Shown here piece by piece: positions 1 through 5,296 of a stretch of 9,277 nt of DNA. The stretch is from Gemmobacter sp. (GTDB taxonomy: Bacteria > Pseudomonadota > Alphaproteobacteria > Rhodobacterales > Rhodobacteraceae): positions 1 to 9,277 of the forward strand of contig JAUSPL010000368.1 in the NCBI GenBank assembly GCA_030656535.1, given 5' to 3'. Position 1 is the first letter of the stretch; each line of letters begins with the position of its first letter. A program made the translations under genes and the position numbers. Below the pieces are notes generated by a model. It saw nothing but the letters and a program-made list of their open reading frames with translations. It ran no database searches and was not told the origin of the DNA.

Positions 1-785
1 AATGGCGGGAACTTTACGCGGCACTTGATTGCGATGTCGTCGCCGCCATTCATCCATTCTACACGGCTGCGGTCAGGGAGTTCCAGACGGCGGGGCGCAA
101 GGTCGTCGGTTCGGCGCCTGTGGGACATGATGGCACGGCTGCCTGGCTTGCCGCAATCGGGGAGGCCTACAACGTTGATCCCGCACGGATTGCTGCCGCG
201 CAGAACGCATTTTTGCCGGCGATCAAGGCGGCCTTGGCTGCGCACCCGATAAAGGGAACCATCACGCTGTCGGGCTACGAGGGCTCTGAGCTTCTGGTTG
301 CACGGCTGTTGATCGAATCCGGTGCGCATGTGCCGTATGTCGGCACAGCCTGCCCCAAAACCCCATGGAGCGCGGCCGACCTTGAATGGTTGGAAGCCAA
401 AGGCGTCAAGGTCAAATTTCGCGCCAGCCTGGAAGATGACGCGTCTGCGATGATGGCTATCCGGCCCGATCTGGCGGTGGGGACGACGCCACTGGTCCAA
501 AAGGCCAAGGAACTGGCGATTCCGTCACTGTACTTTACCAACCTTATCTCGGCGCGGCCGCTGATGGGGCCGGCGGGGGCCGGGTCTTTGGGCCAGGTGG
601 TCAATGCTGCCATCGCGGGGAAGTCCCGGATGCAGCAGATGAAGGCCTTTTTTGAAGGTGTCGGGACCGGAGACACGGCCGGCATCTGGGAAGGTGCACC
701 GAACCTTCGCCCTGACTTTCGCGCGATCCACCAAAAGAAGCTGGACAAGGCCGCCAAAGCCGCCAGGGCGGAGGAGATGATCTGA
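1..785 (+). CDS. bchY: Chlorophyllide a reductase subunit Y, C-terminal part (5' truncated by window edge)
   Basis: The open frame is already running at base 3 (WRELYAALDC...) and gives about 260 residues before the TGA at 783-785. This is roughly the C-terminal half of a family usually near 500 aa. BchY pairs with BchZ as the nitrogenase NifDK-like catalytic component of chlorophyllide a reductase. With the BchX iron protein it reduces the C7=C8 bond of chlorophyllide a on the way to bacteriochlorophyll. Recognisable stretches are VVAAIHPFYTAAVREF, VGTACPKTPW and YFTNLISARPLMGP, followed by a lysine/alanine-rich tail. The ATG at 120 is internal, because family-like sequence continues in frame upstream of it. 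The stop overlaps the bchZ start by one base (TGATG), which suggests translational coupling. I identified it from remembered family sequence and from the adjoining bchZ. Confidence 0.93.
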   Translation, partial: WRELYAALDCDVVAAIHPFYTAAVREFQTAGRKVVGSAPVGHDGTAAWLAAIGEAYNVDPARIAAAQNAFLPAIKAALAAHPIKGTITLSGYEGSELLVARLLIESGAHVPYVGTACPKTPWSAADLEWLEAKGVKVKFRASLEDDASAMMAIRPDLAVGTTPLVQKAKELAIPSLYFTNLISARPLMGPAGAGSLGQVVNAAIAGKSRMQQMKAFFEGVGTGDTAGIWEGAPNLRPDFRAIHQKKLDKAAKAARAEEMI

Positions 786-2263
786 TGCTCGTGCAAGATC
801 ACGACCGCGCAGGGGGCTATTGGGGCGCAGTCTATGCGTTTTGCGCGGTCAAGGGACTGCAGGTTGTGATTGACGGCCCGGTTGGCTGCGAGAACCTGCC
901 AGTGACATCCGTCTTGCACTATACTGATGCGCTTCCACCGCACGAACTGCCTATTGTGGTGACAGGCCTTGGCGAAGAAGAACTGGGCCGCGACGGAACC
1001 GAGGGTGCGATGCGGCGCGCCTGGAAAACTCTGGACCCTGCCTTGCCTGCGGTCGTTGTCACCGGCTCGATTGCCGAGATGATCGGCGGCGGTGTCACGC
1101 CGATGGGAACCAACATTCAGCGGTTTCTGCCGCGCACCATCGATGAGGACCAGTGGCAGACTGCAGATCGGGCGATGACCTGGATCTTTACCGAATTCGG
1201 GATGACCAAGGGCCGGATGCCGCCAGAGGCCAAGCGCGAGGCAGGTGCGCGGCCACGCGTGAACCTGTTGGGGCCCATGTATGGCGTGTTCAACATGGCA
1301 TCCGACCTGCACGAAATTCGTCGACTGGTCCAGGGCATTGGCGCGGATGTGAACATGGTGCTGCCTCTGGGCGCACATGTGGCCGAGATGCGAAACCTTG
1401 TGAATGCGGACGCCAACATCGTGATGTATCGCGAGTTTGGGCGGGGTCTGGCCGAGGTCTTGGGCAAGCCATATCTGCAAGCCCCGATCGGTGTCGACAG
1501 TACCACCAAGTTCCTGCGCAAGCTGGGCGAGATGTTGGAACTCGACCCGGAACCGTTCATCGAGCAAGAGAAGCACTCGACGCTGAAGCCGGTTTGGGAT
1601 CTGTGGCGGTCCGTAACGCAGGACTTCTTTGCCACGGCGTCTTTCGCCATCGTCGCGACGGAAACCTATGCGCGCGGTATCAAGAATTATCTGGAAACGG
1701 ATCTTGGTTTGCCCTGCGCCTTTGCTGTGGCCCGTGAACCAGGGAAAAAGACCAATAACGAGGCTATCCGAGGGTTGTTGAAACAACATCGTCCGCTGGT
1801 CGTGATGGGGTCAATCAACGAAAAGATGTATCTGGCTGAACTGAAGGGCGGGTTCGGACCTGCGCCCAGCTTTATCCCGGCCTCATTCCCGGGTGCTGCG
1901 ATCCGACGTGCCACAGGCACACCCGCCATGGGCTATGCCGGGGCAGTCTGGATTTTGCAGGAAGTCTGCAACAGCCTCTTTGACGCCCTGTTCCACATTT
2001 TGCCGCTGGGCACCGAGATGGATTCGGCCGCGGCAACCCCAACGACTCTGCGGCGCGATTTCCCTTGGGACGTCGATGCGCAGGTGGCGCTGGACCGTAT
2101 TGTCAACACGCATCCGATCCTGACCCGGATCAGCGCCGCGCGCACGTTGCGGGATGCGGCCGAAAAGGCAGCTCTTGATGCCGGGGCAGAACGTGTGGTG
2201 CGCGAAACCGTGGAGGGCCTGCCGGGTGCGGGACTTTTCCAAAACGAGGGAGGAAGATCATGA
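785..2263 (+). CDS. bchZ: Chlorophyllide a reductase subunit Z
   Basis: This 492-residue protein is the partner of BchY in the chlorophyllide a reductase catalytic component. The N-terminal region carries conserved cysteines at 20 (YAFCAV) and 35 (GPVGCENLP). In this nitrogenase-like family such cysteines ligate the [4Fe-4S] cluster. Other family-like stretches are VTGSIAEMIGG, LLGPMYGVFNMASDL and PIGVDSTTKFL. Residues from about 425 (FPWDVDAQVALDRIV) look like the small C-terminal domain shared with light-independent protochlorophyllide reductase subunits (PCP_red). The start follows a GGAGGAG at about 770-776, at the very end of bchY. The last four bases overlap the pufQ start (ATGA), so bchYZ and puf are probably co-transcribed. 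In Rhodobacter the main puf promoter lies inside bchZ. I could not pick a convincing one here. No frame damage is seen. Confidence 0.96.
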   Translation: MLVQDHDRAGGYWGAVYAFCAVKGLQVVIDGPVGCENLPVTSVLHYTDALPPHELPIVVTGLGEEELGRDGTEGAMRRAWKTLDPALPAVVVTGSIAEMIGGGVTPMGTNIQRFLPRTIDEDQWQTADRAMTWIFTEFGMTKGRMPPEAKREAGARPRVNLLGPMYGVFNMASDLHEIRRLVQGIGADVNMVLPLGAHVAEMRNLVNADANIVMYREFGRGLAEVLGKPYLQAPIGVDSTTKFLRKLGEMLELDPEPFIEQEKHSTLKPVWDLWRSVTQDFFATASFAIVATETYARGIKNYLETDLGLPCAFAVAREPGKKTNNEAIRGLLKQHRPLVVMGSINEKMYLAELKGGFGPAPSFIPASFPGAAIRRATGTPAMGYAGAVWILQEVCNSLFDALFHILPLGTEMDSAAATPTTLRRDFPWDVDAQVALDRIVNTHPILTRISAARTLRDAAEKAALDAGAERVVRETVEGLPGAGLFQNEGGRS

Positions 2264-2481
2264 GTGATTATACCGCCAACTGTGACCTGCATCACGTCAA
2301 ACGGGTGAACAAGGTCGAGTACTTCATCTACTTTGCGCTGATCTTTTGTCTGGCGGTCCTGCCGCACGTGGTGGGGTGGCTGTTGCAGGCCGCGCGGCAC
2401 GGACGCCTGCCACGGCTTGGCCCGGTCGCGCGCGCCCTCAAGGACGCGCAGGCGGTGACGCCCATGATTTTCCGCGGATAA
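2260..2481 (+). CDS. pufQ: PufQ, bacteriochlorophyll synthesis/assembly factor
   Basis: PufQ is a small (73 aa) membrane protein. It has a polar N-terminus, one predicted transmembrane helix at about residues 20-45 (VEYFIYFALIFCLAVLPHVV) and a basic tail (HGRLPRLGPVARALK). In Rhodobacter, PufQ affects bacteriochlorophyll synthesis and has been proposed to carry pigment intermediates to the assembling complexes. Its exact biochemistry is not settled. The start has a strong ribosome-binding site (GGGAGGA at 2248-2254, 5-nt spacer) lying inside bchZ. Four bases are shared with the bchZ stop. Length, hydropathy and position between bchZ and pufB all fit pufQ. The family diverges strongly, so position carries much of the identification. 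Confidence 0.92.
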   Translation: MSDYTANCDLHHVKRVNKVEYFIYFALIFCLAVLPHVVGWLLQAARHGRLPRLGPVARALKDAQAVTPMIFRG

Positions 2482-2526
2482 CACGCTTTTCGTTCAAGGA
2501 ACAGAAAGCCTGATCGGCAAACAGAA

Positions 2527-2604
2527 TTCGCTTTCCCGCTGACGGGAAGGCGAAACATCGGAGGGGCATTCTGCCCACCGTGGCCCGGCCGCAGGGAATG
2601 CGGC
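2527..2604 (+). promoter_or_regulatory. Three consecutive stem-loops in the pufQ-pufB gap
   Basis: The 149-nt gap between pufQ and pufB holds three inverted repeats. The first pairs 2527-2538 with 2543-2554 (12 bp with one G-U, loop CTGA). The second pairs GGGCA 2564-2568 with TGCCC 2572-2576. The third pairs GCCGCA 2588-2593 with TGCGGC 2599-2604. None is followed by a T-run, so they do not look like terminators. In Rhodobacter the pufQ-pufB region is where the long puf transcript is cut to give the stable pufBA message. A role in such 5'-end processing and protection is inferred from that precedent. The pairings were read by eye and not folded computationally. Confidence 0.6.
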
Positions 2605-2630
2605 GTCAGTCCAAATATCCGGAGGATACC

Positions 2631-2780
2631 ATGGCTGATAAATCCGACCTGTCTTTCACAGGTCTTACAGACCAGCAGGCGCAAGAGTTGCACTCGGTCT
2701 ACATGAGCGGGCTTTGGTTGTTCACGACCATCGCCGTCGTCGCTCATCTAGCCGTGTTCATCTGGCGTCCGTGGTTCTGA
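2631..2780 (+). CDS. pufB: Light-harvesting 1 (B870) beta polypeptide
   Basis: The product is a 49-residue antenna apoprotein of the LH1 ring around the reaction centre. The N-terminal half is polar (MADKSDLSFTGLTDQQAQEL) with the conserved His21. One transmembrane helix follows, with His39 in VVAHLAV, the axial ligand of bacteriochlorophyll a. It ends in the LH1 beta signature WRPWF. The start at 2631 is fixed by GGAGG at 2621-2625 with a 5-nt spacer. In-frame codons back to GTG 2580 lie within the structured leader and do not resemble the family. The order beta then alpha, with pufA 14 nt downstream, is standard for puf. No change is seen at pigment-binding positions. Confidence 0.97.
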   Translation: MADKSDLSFTGLTDQQAQELHSVYMSGLWLFTTIAVVAHLAVFIWRPWF

Positions 2781-2794
2781 GGGGAGATTGAGAT

Positions 2795-2974
2795 ATGAGC
2801 AAGTTCTACAAGATCTGGCTGATTTTTGACCCGCGTCGCGTTTTCGTGGCGCAAGGGGTCTTCCTCTTTCTTCTGCCAGCGATGATCCATCTCGTCTTGC
2901 TGTCGAACCCTGCCTACAACTGGTTCGACATTGCTGCGGCCAAACATGGCTATGTCGCTGACGTTGCGCCCTGA
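2795..2974 (+). CDS. pufA: Light-harvesting 1 (B870) alpha polypeptide
   Basis: This 59-residue LH1 alpha subunit pairs with PufB to bind bacteriochlorophyll a and carotenoid in the core antenna. It begins MSKFYKIWLIFDPRRVF, the typical cytoplasmic end. A transmembrane helix follows, containing the A-x-x-x-H type ligand site with His32 (PAMIHLV). The periplasmic tail (NPAYNWFDIAAAKHGYVADV) includes the aromatic YNWF element typical of LH1 alpha. The ribosome-binding site is GGGGAG at 2781-2786, just after the pufB stop. A strong stem-loop follows ten bases after the stop. The gene is short enough to be missed by ORF length filters. Confidence 0.97.
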   Translation: MSKFYKIWLIFDPRRVFVAQGVFLFLLPAMIHLVLLSNPAYNWFDIAAAKHGYVADVAP

Positions 2975-2983
2975 CATGTTGCC

Positions 2984-3017
2984 TTTGGTGTGGGCGACCT
3001 CTGTCGCCCGCACCAAA
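2984..3017 (+). promoter_or_regulatory. pufA-pufL intercistronic stem-loop (mRNA stabiliser)
   Basis: Bases 2984-2998 pair with 3003-3017 to form a 15-bp GC-rich stem with one G-U pair and the four-base loop CTCT. It starts ten bases after the pufA stop and lacks a following T-run (CCTCTGGTTT). It therefore looks like a 3'-end barrier to exonucleases, not a terminator. In Rhodobacter capsulatus, hairpins in this position stabilise pufBA mRNA relative to pufLM and help set the excess of LH1 over reaction centre. A weak second hairpin (GTTT 3024-3027 with AAAC 3032-3035) follows. The structure is seen in the sequence. The function is transferred from the known case. Confidence 0.82.
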
Positions 3018-3100
3018 CCTCTGGTTTCAAGAAACACATGACGGCCACGGTGCATTTGGTGCGCCTATAGGATGACCCGTCCAACAGCGGAGAGGGAAGT

Positions 3101-3949
3101 ATGGCACTGCTCAGCTTCGAACGAAAATACCGCGTGCCCGGCGGCACGCTGATCGGCGGGAACCTGTTCGACTTCTGGGTCGGGCCCTTCTACGTCGGCT
3201 TCTTTGGGGTCACGACCTTCTTCTTCGCGGCCCTTGGAACCTTGCTGATCTTTTATGGGGCGGCGATGGGGCCGACCTGGAACCCCTGGCTGATTTCGAT
3301 CAATCCGCCACCCATTGAAAACGGTCTGGCATTTTCCCCTTTGATGCAGGGCGGTTTGTGGCAGATCATCACGATCTGCGCTACAGGCTCGTTTATAAGC
3401 TGGGCGCTGCGCGAGGTTGAAATCTGCCGCAAGCTGGGCATCGGCCTGCATGTGCCGATTGCCTTTGGTGTTGCGATCTTTGCCTATGTGTCTCTGGTGG
3501 TGATACGGCCCATCTTGATGGGGGCCTGGGGCTATGCGTTTCCCTATGGTATCTTCAGCCACCTCGATTGGGTGTCCAATACCGGCTATACCTATGGGAA
3601 TTTTCACTACAATCCCGCGCACATGATTGCGGTCACATTCTTCTTCACCAACGCCCTGGCGCTGGCGCTGCATGGCGGTTTGATCCTGTCGGCGGCAAAT
3701 CCGGGCAAAGGTCAGGTGATGAAGACCCCAGACCACGAGGACACGTTCTTTCGTGATCTGATCGGGTATTCGGTCGGCACCCTGGGCATTCACCGGCTCG
3801 GCGTCCTGCTTGCGCTGAACGCAGCATTCTGGAGCGCGATCTGCATCCTGATCTCTGGCACAATCTGGTTCGACCAATGGATCGACTGGTGGAACTGGTG
3901 GCTGGAACTTCCGTTCTGGGCAAATATTCCGGGAGGCGTAAATGGCTGA
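3101..3949 (+). CDS. pufL: Photosynthetic reaction centre L subunit
   Basis: The 282-residue integral membrane protein has five transmembrane helices. With PufM and PuhA it forms the type-II reaction centre that drives charge separation and quinone reduction. Counting Met as 1, the bacteriochlorophyll ligands are His154 and His174 and the non-haem iron ligands His191 and His231. These match Rhodobacter sphaeroides L153, L173, L190 and L230. The proton-delivery residues of the QB site are present as Glu213, Asp214 and Ser224 (L212, L213, L223), and Glu105 corresponds to L104. The ends MALLSFERKYRVPGG and ANIPGGVNG are typical. The ribosome-binding site is GGAGAG at 3089-3094. The last eight bases overlap pufM, which supports coupled synthesis of L and M at 1:1. 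Confidence 0.98.
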   Translation: MALLSFERKYRVPGGTLIGGNLFDFWVGPFYVGFFGVTTFFFAALGTLLIFYGAAMGPTWNPWLISINPPPIENGLAFSPLMQGGLWQIITICATGSFISWALREVEICRKLGIGLHVPIAFGVAIFAYVSLVVIRPILMGAWGYAFPYGIFSHLDWVSNTGYTYGNFHYNPAHMIAVTFFFTNALALALHGGLILSAANPGKGQVMKTPDHEDTFFRDLIGYSVGTLGIHRLGVLLALNAAFWSAICILISGTIWFDQWIDWWNWWLELPFWANIPGGVNG

Positions 3950-4865
3950 GTATCAGAACTTTTTCACTCAGGTTCAGGTGCGCGCCGCACCTGAGATGGG
4001 GATGGTCGAAGACGTCGACCTTGGCAACCGGACCAGAACTGCCGGGTTTTCGAACCTGCTCGGTTGGTTTGGCAACGCTCAGCTTGGTCCGGTGTATCTG
4101 GGGACGTTTGGGGTCATAAGTCTGGCCACCGGGGCGATCTGGTTCATGTTGGTGGGTGCATGGTTTTGGCATCTTGCTGACTACAATCCGGCTATATTCG
4201 TGCGCGATCTGTTCTGGATGGCGCTTGAACCCCCGGCCCCGGAATGGGGCTTGCGGTTCCCGCCGATGGCCGAAGGTGGGCTATTCTTGGTGGCGGGCTT
4301 CTTTTTCCTGATCTCGCTGAGTACGTGGTGGGTGCGCACCTATCTGCGCGCCGAGGCGCTGGGTCTGGGGAAACATGTGGCTTGGGCATTTGCCGGCGCG
4401 CTCTGGCTGGTGCTTGTGCTGGGTCTGATCCGGCCTGTGTTGATGGGAAGCTGGTCCGAGGCTGTGCCTTACGGCATCTTTCCGCACCTGGACTGGACCA
4501 ACCTGTTCAGCCTGACCTATGGCAACCTGTTCTATAACCCCTTTCACGCGCTGAGCATTGTGTTCCTTTATGGATCGGCCCTGCTGTTTGCGATGCACGG
4601 AGCGACCATTCTTTCGGTCACCCGTCTGGGCGGTGATCGTGAGTTGGAACAGATTGTCGATCGGGGCACTGCATCCGAACGGGCGGCCTTGTTCTGGCGC
4701 TGGACCATGGGGTTCAATGCTACGATGGAAGGTATTCACCGTTGGGCGTGGTGGTTTGCCGTGCTGGTGCCGATTACCGGCGGCATCGGAATTCTGCTGA
4801 CCGGCACAGTCGTAGATAACTGGTTTGTCTGGGCGCAAGACCACGGCTATGCGCCGCCGAACTGA
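3942..4865 (+). CDS. pufM: Photosynthetic reaction centre M subunit
   Basis: The 307-residue partner of PufL has five transmembrane helices. His182 and His202 fit the bacteriochlorophyll ligands. His219, Glu234 and His266 fit the ligands of the non-haem iron. Trp252, Ala248 and Ala249 fit the QA pocket, and Tyr210 is present. Signature stretches are GWFGNAQLGP, GSWSEAVPYGIFPHLDW, AMHGATIL and FNATMEGIHRW. Compared with the R. sphaeroides protein as I recall it, the loop around residues 105-112 (RFPPMAEGG) is one residue shorter. The start is preceded by GGGAGG at 3931-3936 inside pufL. The C-terminus (YAPPN) has the usual length and no fused extension. Confidence 0.98.
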   Translation: MAEYQNFFTQVQVRAAPEMGMVEDVDLGNRTRTAGFSNLLGWFGNAQLGPVYLGTFGVISLATGAIWFMLVGAWFWHLADYNPAIFVRDLFWMALEPPAPEWGLRFPPMAEGGLFLVAGFFFLISLSTWWVRTYLRAEALGLGKHVAWAFAGALWLVLVLGLIRPVLMGSWSEAVPYGIFPHLDWTNLFSLTYGNLFYNPFHALSIVFLYGSALLFAMHGATILSVTRLGGDRELEQIVDRGTASERAALFWRWTMGFNATMEGIHRWAWWFAVLVPITGGIGILLTGTVVDNWFVWAQDHGYAPPN

Positions 4866-4894
4866 TCACCGACAGATCGCTGAAAGGATGCATC

Positions 4895-5125
4895 ATGTCT
4901 AAAGAACAATATTTCGACGACCAAAGTCCCGTCATCCGCTTGCGGGTCTGGGTCTTTGGTCAGATGGTTTGGGGCGCGTTTCTTGCAGGGGTTGGTCTTG
5001 CGGTGGTTGGCGCGGTGCTGCTGGTCATATGGGTAGCAAGCTTTTTGTTGCCCGAACAAAGCAAACAAGCCCCCTCACCCTATGGCGCGCTGGAAATCAA
5101 CCAGCCGGTCCAAGGTGTTGCCTGA
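4895..5125 (+). CDS. pufX: PufX, LH1-RC core complex protein
   Basis: This 76-residue single-span protein follows pufM by 29 nt. In Rhodobacter, PufX sits at the gap in the LH1 ring, allows quinone/quinol exchange with the cytochrome bc1 complex and influences dimerisation of the core complex. The N-terminal part is polar with a basic RLRVWV element. The helix spans about residues 18-50 and is rich in small residues (G27, A28, A31, G32, G34, G39). The periplasmic tail (LPEQSKQAPSPYGALE) resembles the LP..QAP..GALE pattern of R. sphaeroides PufX. The ribosome-binding site is GAAAGGA at 4882-4888. PufX sequences are poorly conserved, so identification rests on these local matches plus position. 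No pufC is present between pufM and dxs. Confidence 0.9.
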   Translation: MSKEQYFDDQSPVIRLRVWVFGQMVWGAFLAGVGLAVVGAVLLVIWVASFLLPEQSKQAPSPYGALEINQPVQGVA

Positions 5126-5277
5126 TCCTATTCGGGCCGCTCGGCATGTCGCCGACAGGTCTGCAACGACGTTCGGGCCACGTGCCGGCCCGGGCCTGGG
5201 CCATATCCACAGCCCGGTTCCCTTCCTGTTGGCGACAGGGAACTGGTGCCGCGTGTCAAGCACCCGGCACCTTTTTT
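5126..5277 (+). ncRNA. Structured puf 3' UTR, candidate PcrX-like UTR-derived sRNA
   Basis: The 152 nt from the pufX stop to the end of the terminator contain no gene but several inverted repeats. CGGGCC 5174-5179 pairs with GGCCCG 5187-5192. CCTGT 5225-5229 pairs with ACAGG 5235-5239; an alternative to this is GGTTCCCT 5216-5223 with AGGGAACT 5237-5244. The terminator hairpin completes the set. In Rhodobacter sphaeroides the sRNA PcrX is processed from exactly this place, the 3' UTR of the puf operon, and modulates puf expression. Position, structure and terminated 3' end fit a counterpart here. I did not recognise sequence identity to PcrX, so this is a positional hypothesis. Confidence 0.35.
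5245..5277 (+). terminator. Rho-independent terminator of the puf operon
   Basis: GGTGCCG at 5245-5251 pairs with CGGCACC at 5265-5271. A C-C mismatch follows inside, then GTG 5253-5255 pairs with CAC 5261-5263 around loop TCAAG. Six T residues (5272-5277) follow directly. This is a textbook intrinsic terminator. It lies downstream of pufX and only 19 nt before the dxs start codon. Confidence 0.9.
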
Positions 5278-5283
5278 CATAGC

Positions 5284-5289
5284 AAAGGG
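5284..5289 (+). promoter_or_regulatory. dxs ribosome-binding site
   Basis: AAAGGG with a 7-nt spacer precedes ATG 5297 and fixes the dxs start. The in-frame GTG at 5246 lies inside the terminator hairpin and would add 17 residues (MPRVKHPAPF...) not expected of the family. Confidence 0.75.
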
Positions 5290-5296
5290 CACTTTT

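Noticed and set aside
120..122. ATG as the start of bchY
   Set aside because: Family-like BchY sequence continues in frame upstream to the window edge, so this methionine is internal (or, strictly, an internal codon of the truncated gene).
275..1789. Very long open frame (504 codons) on the minus strand opposite bchY and bchZ
   Set aside because: It is antisense to two clearly recognisable genes, crosses their junction and has an Arg/His/Gln-rich composition typical of GC-rich shadow frames. It shows no recognisable domain.
2482..2630. CrtJ/PpsR sites (TGT-N12-ACA) in the intergenic gaps
   Set aside because: No exact match was found by eye in the pufQ-pufB, pufX-dxs or hemA-cycA gaps, nor in the last 200 bases of bchZ before pufQ. 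I therefore list none.
3065..3877. Minus-strand open frame of 270 codons opposite pufL
   Set aside because: It is a shadow of pufL, whose product matches at all key residues. There is no family-like sequence on the opposite strand.
5131..5179. Direct repeat TTCGGGCC at 5131-5138 and 5172-5179
   Set aside because: It is only 8 bp in GC-rich sequence and there are no further copies or target-site features. It is not evidence of a mobile element or attachment site.
5246..5296. Extended dxs N-terminus from GTG 5246
   Set aside because: The extension is encoded by the terminator hairpin and its T-run. ATG 5297 has a proper ribosome-binding site and gives the normal family N-terminus.
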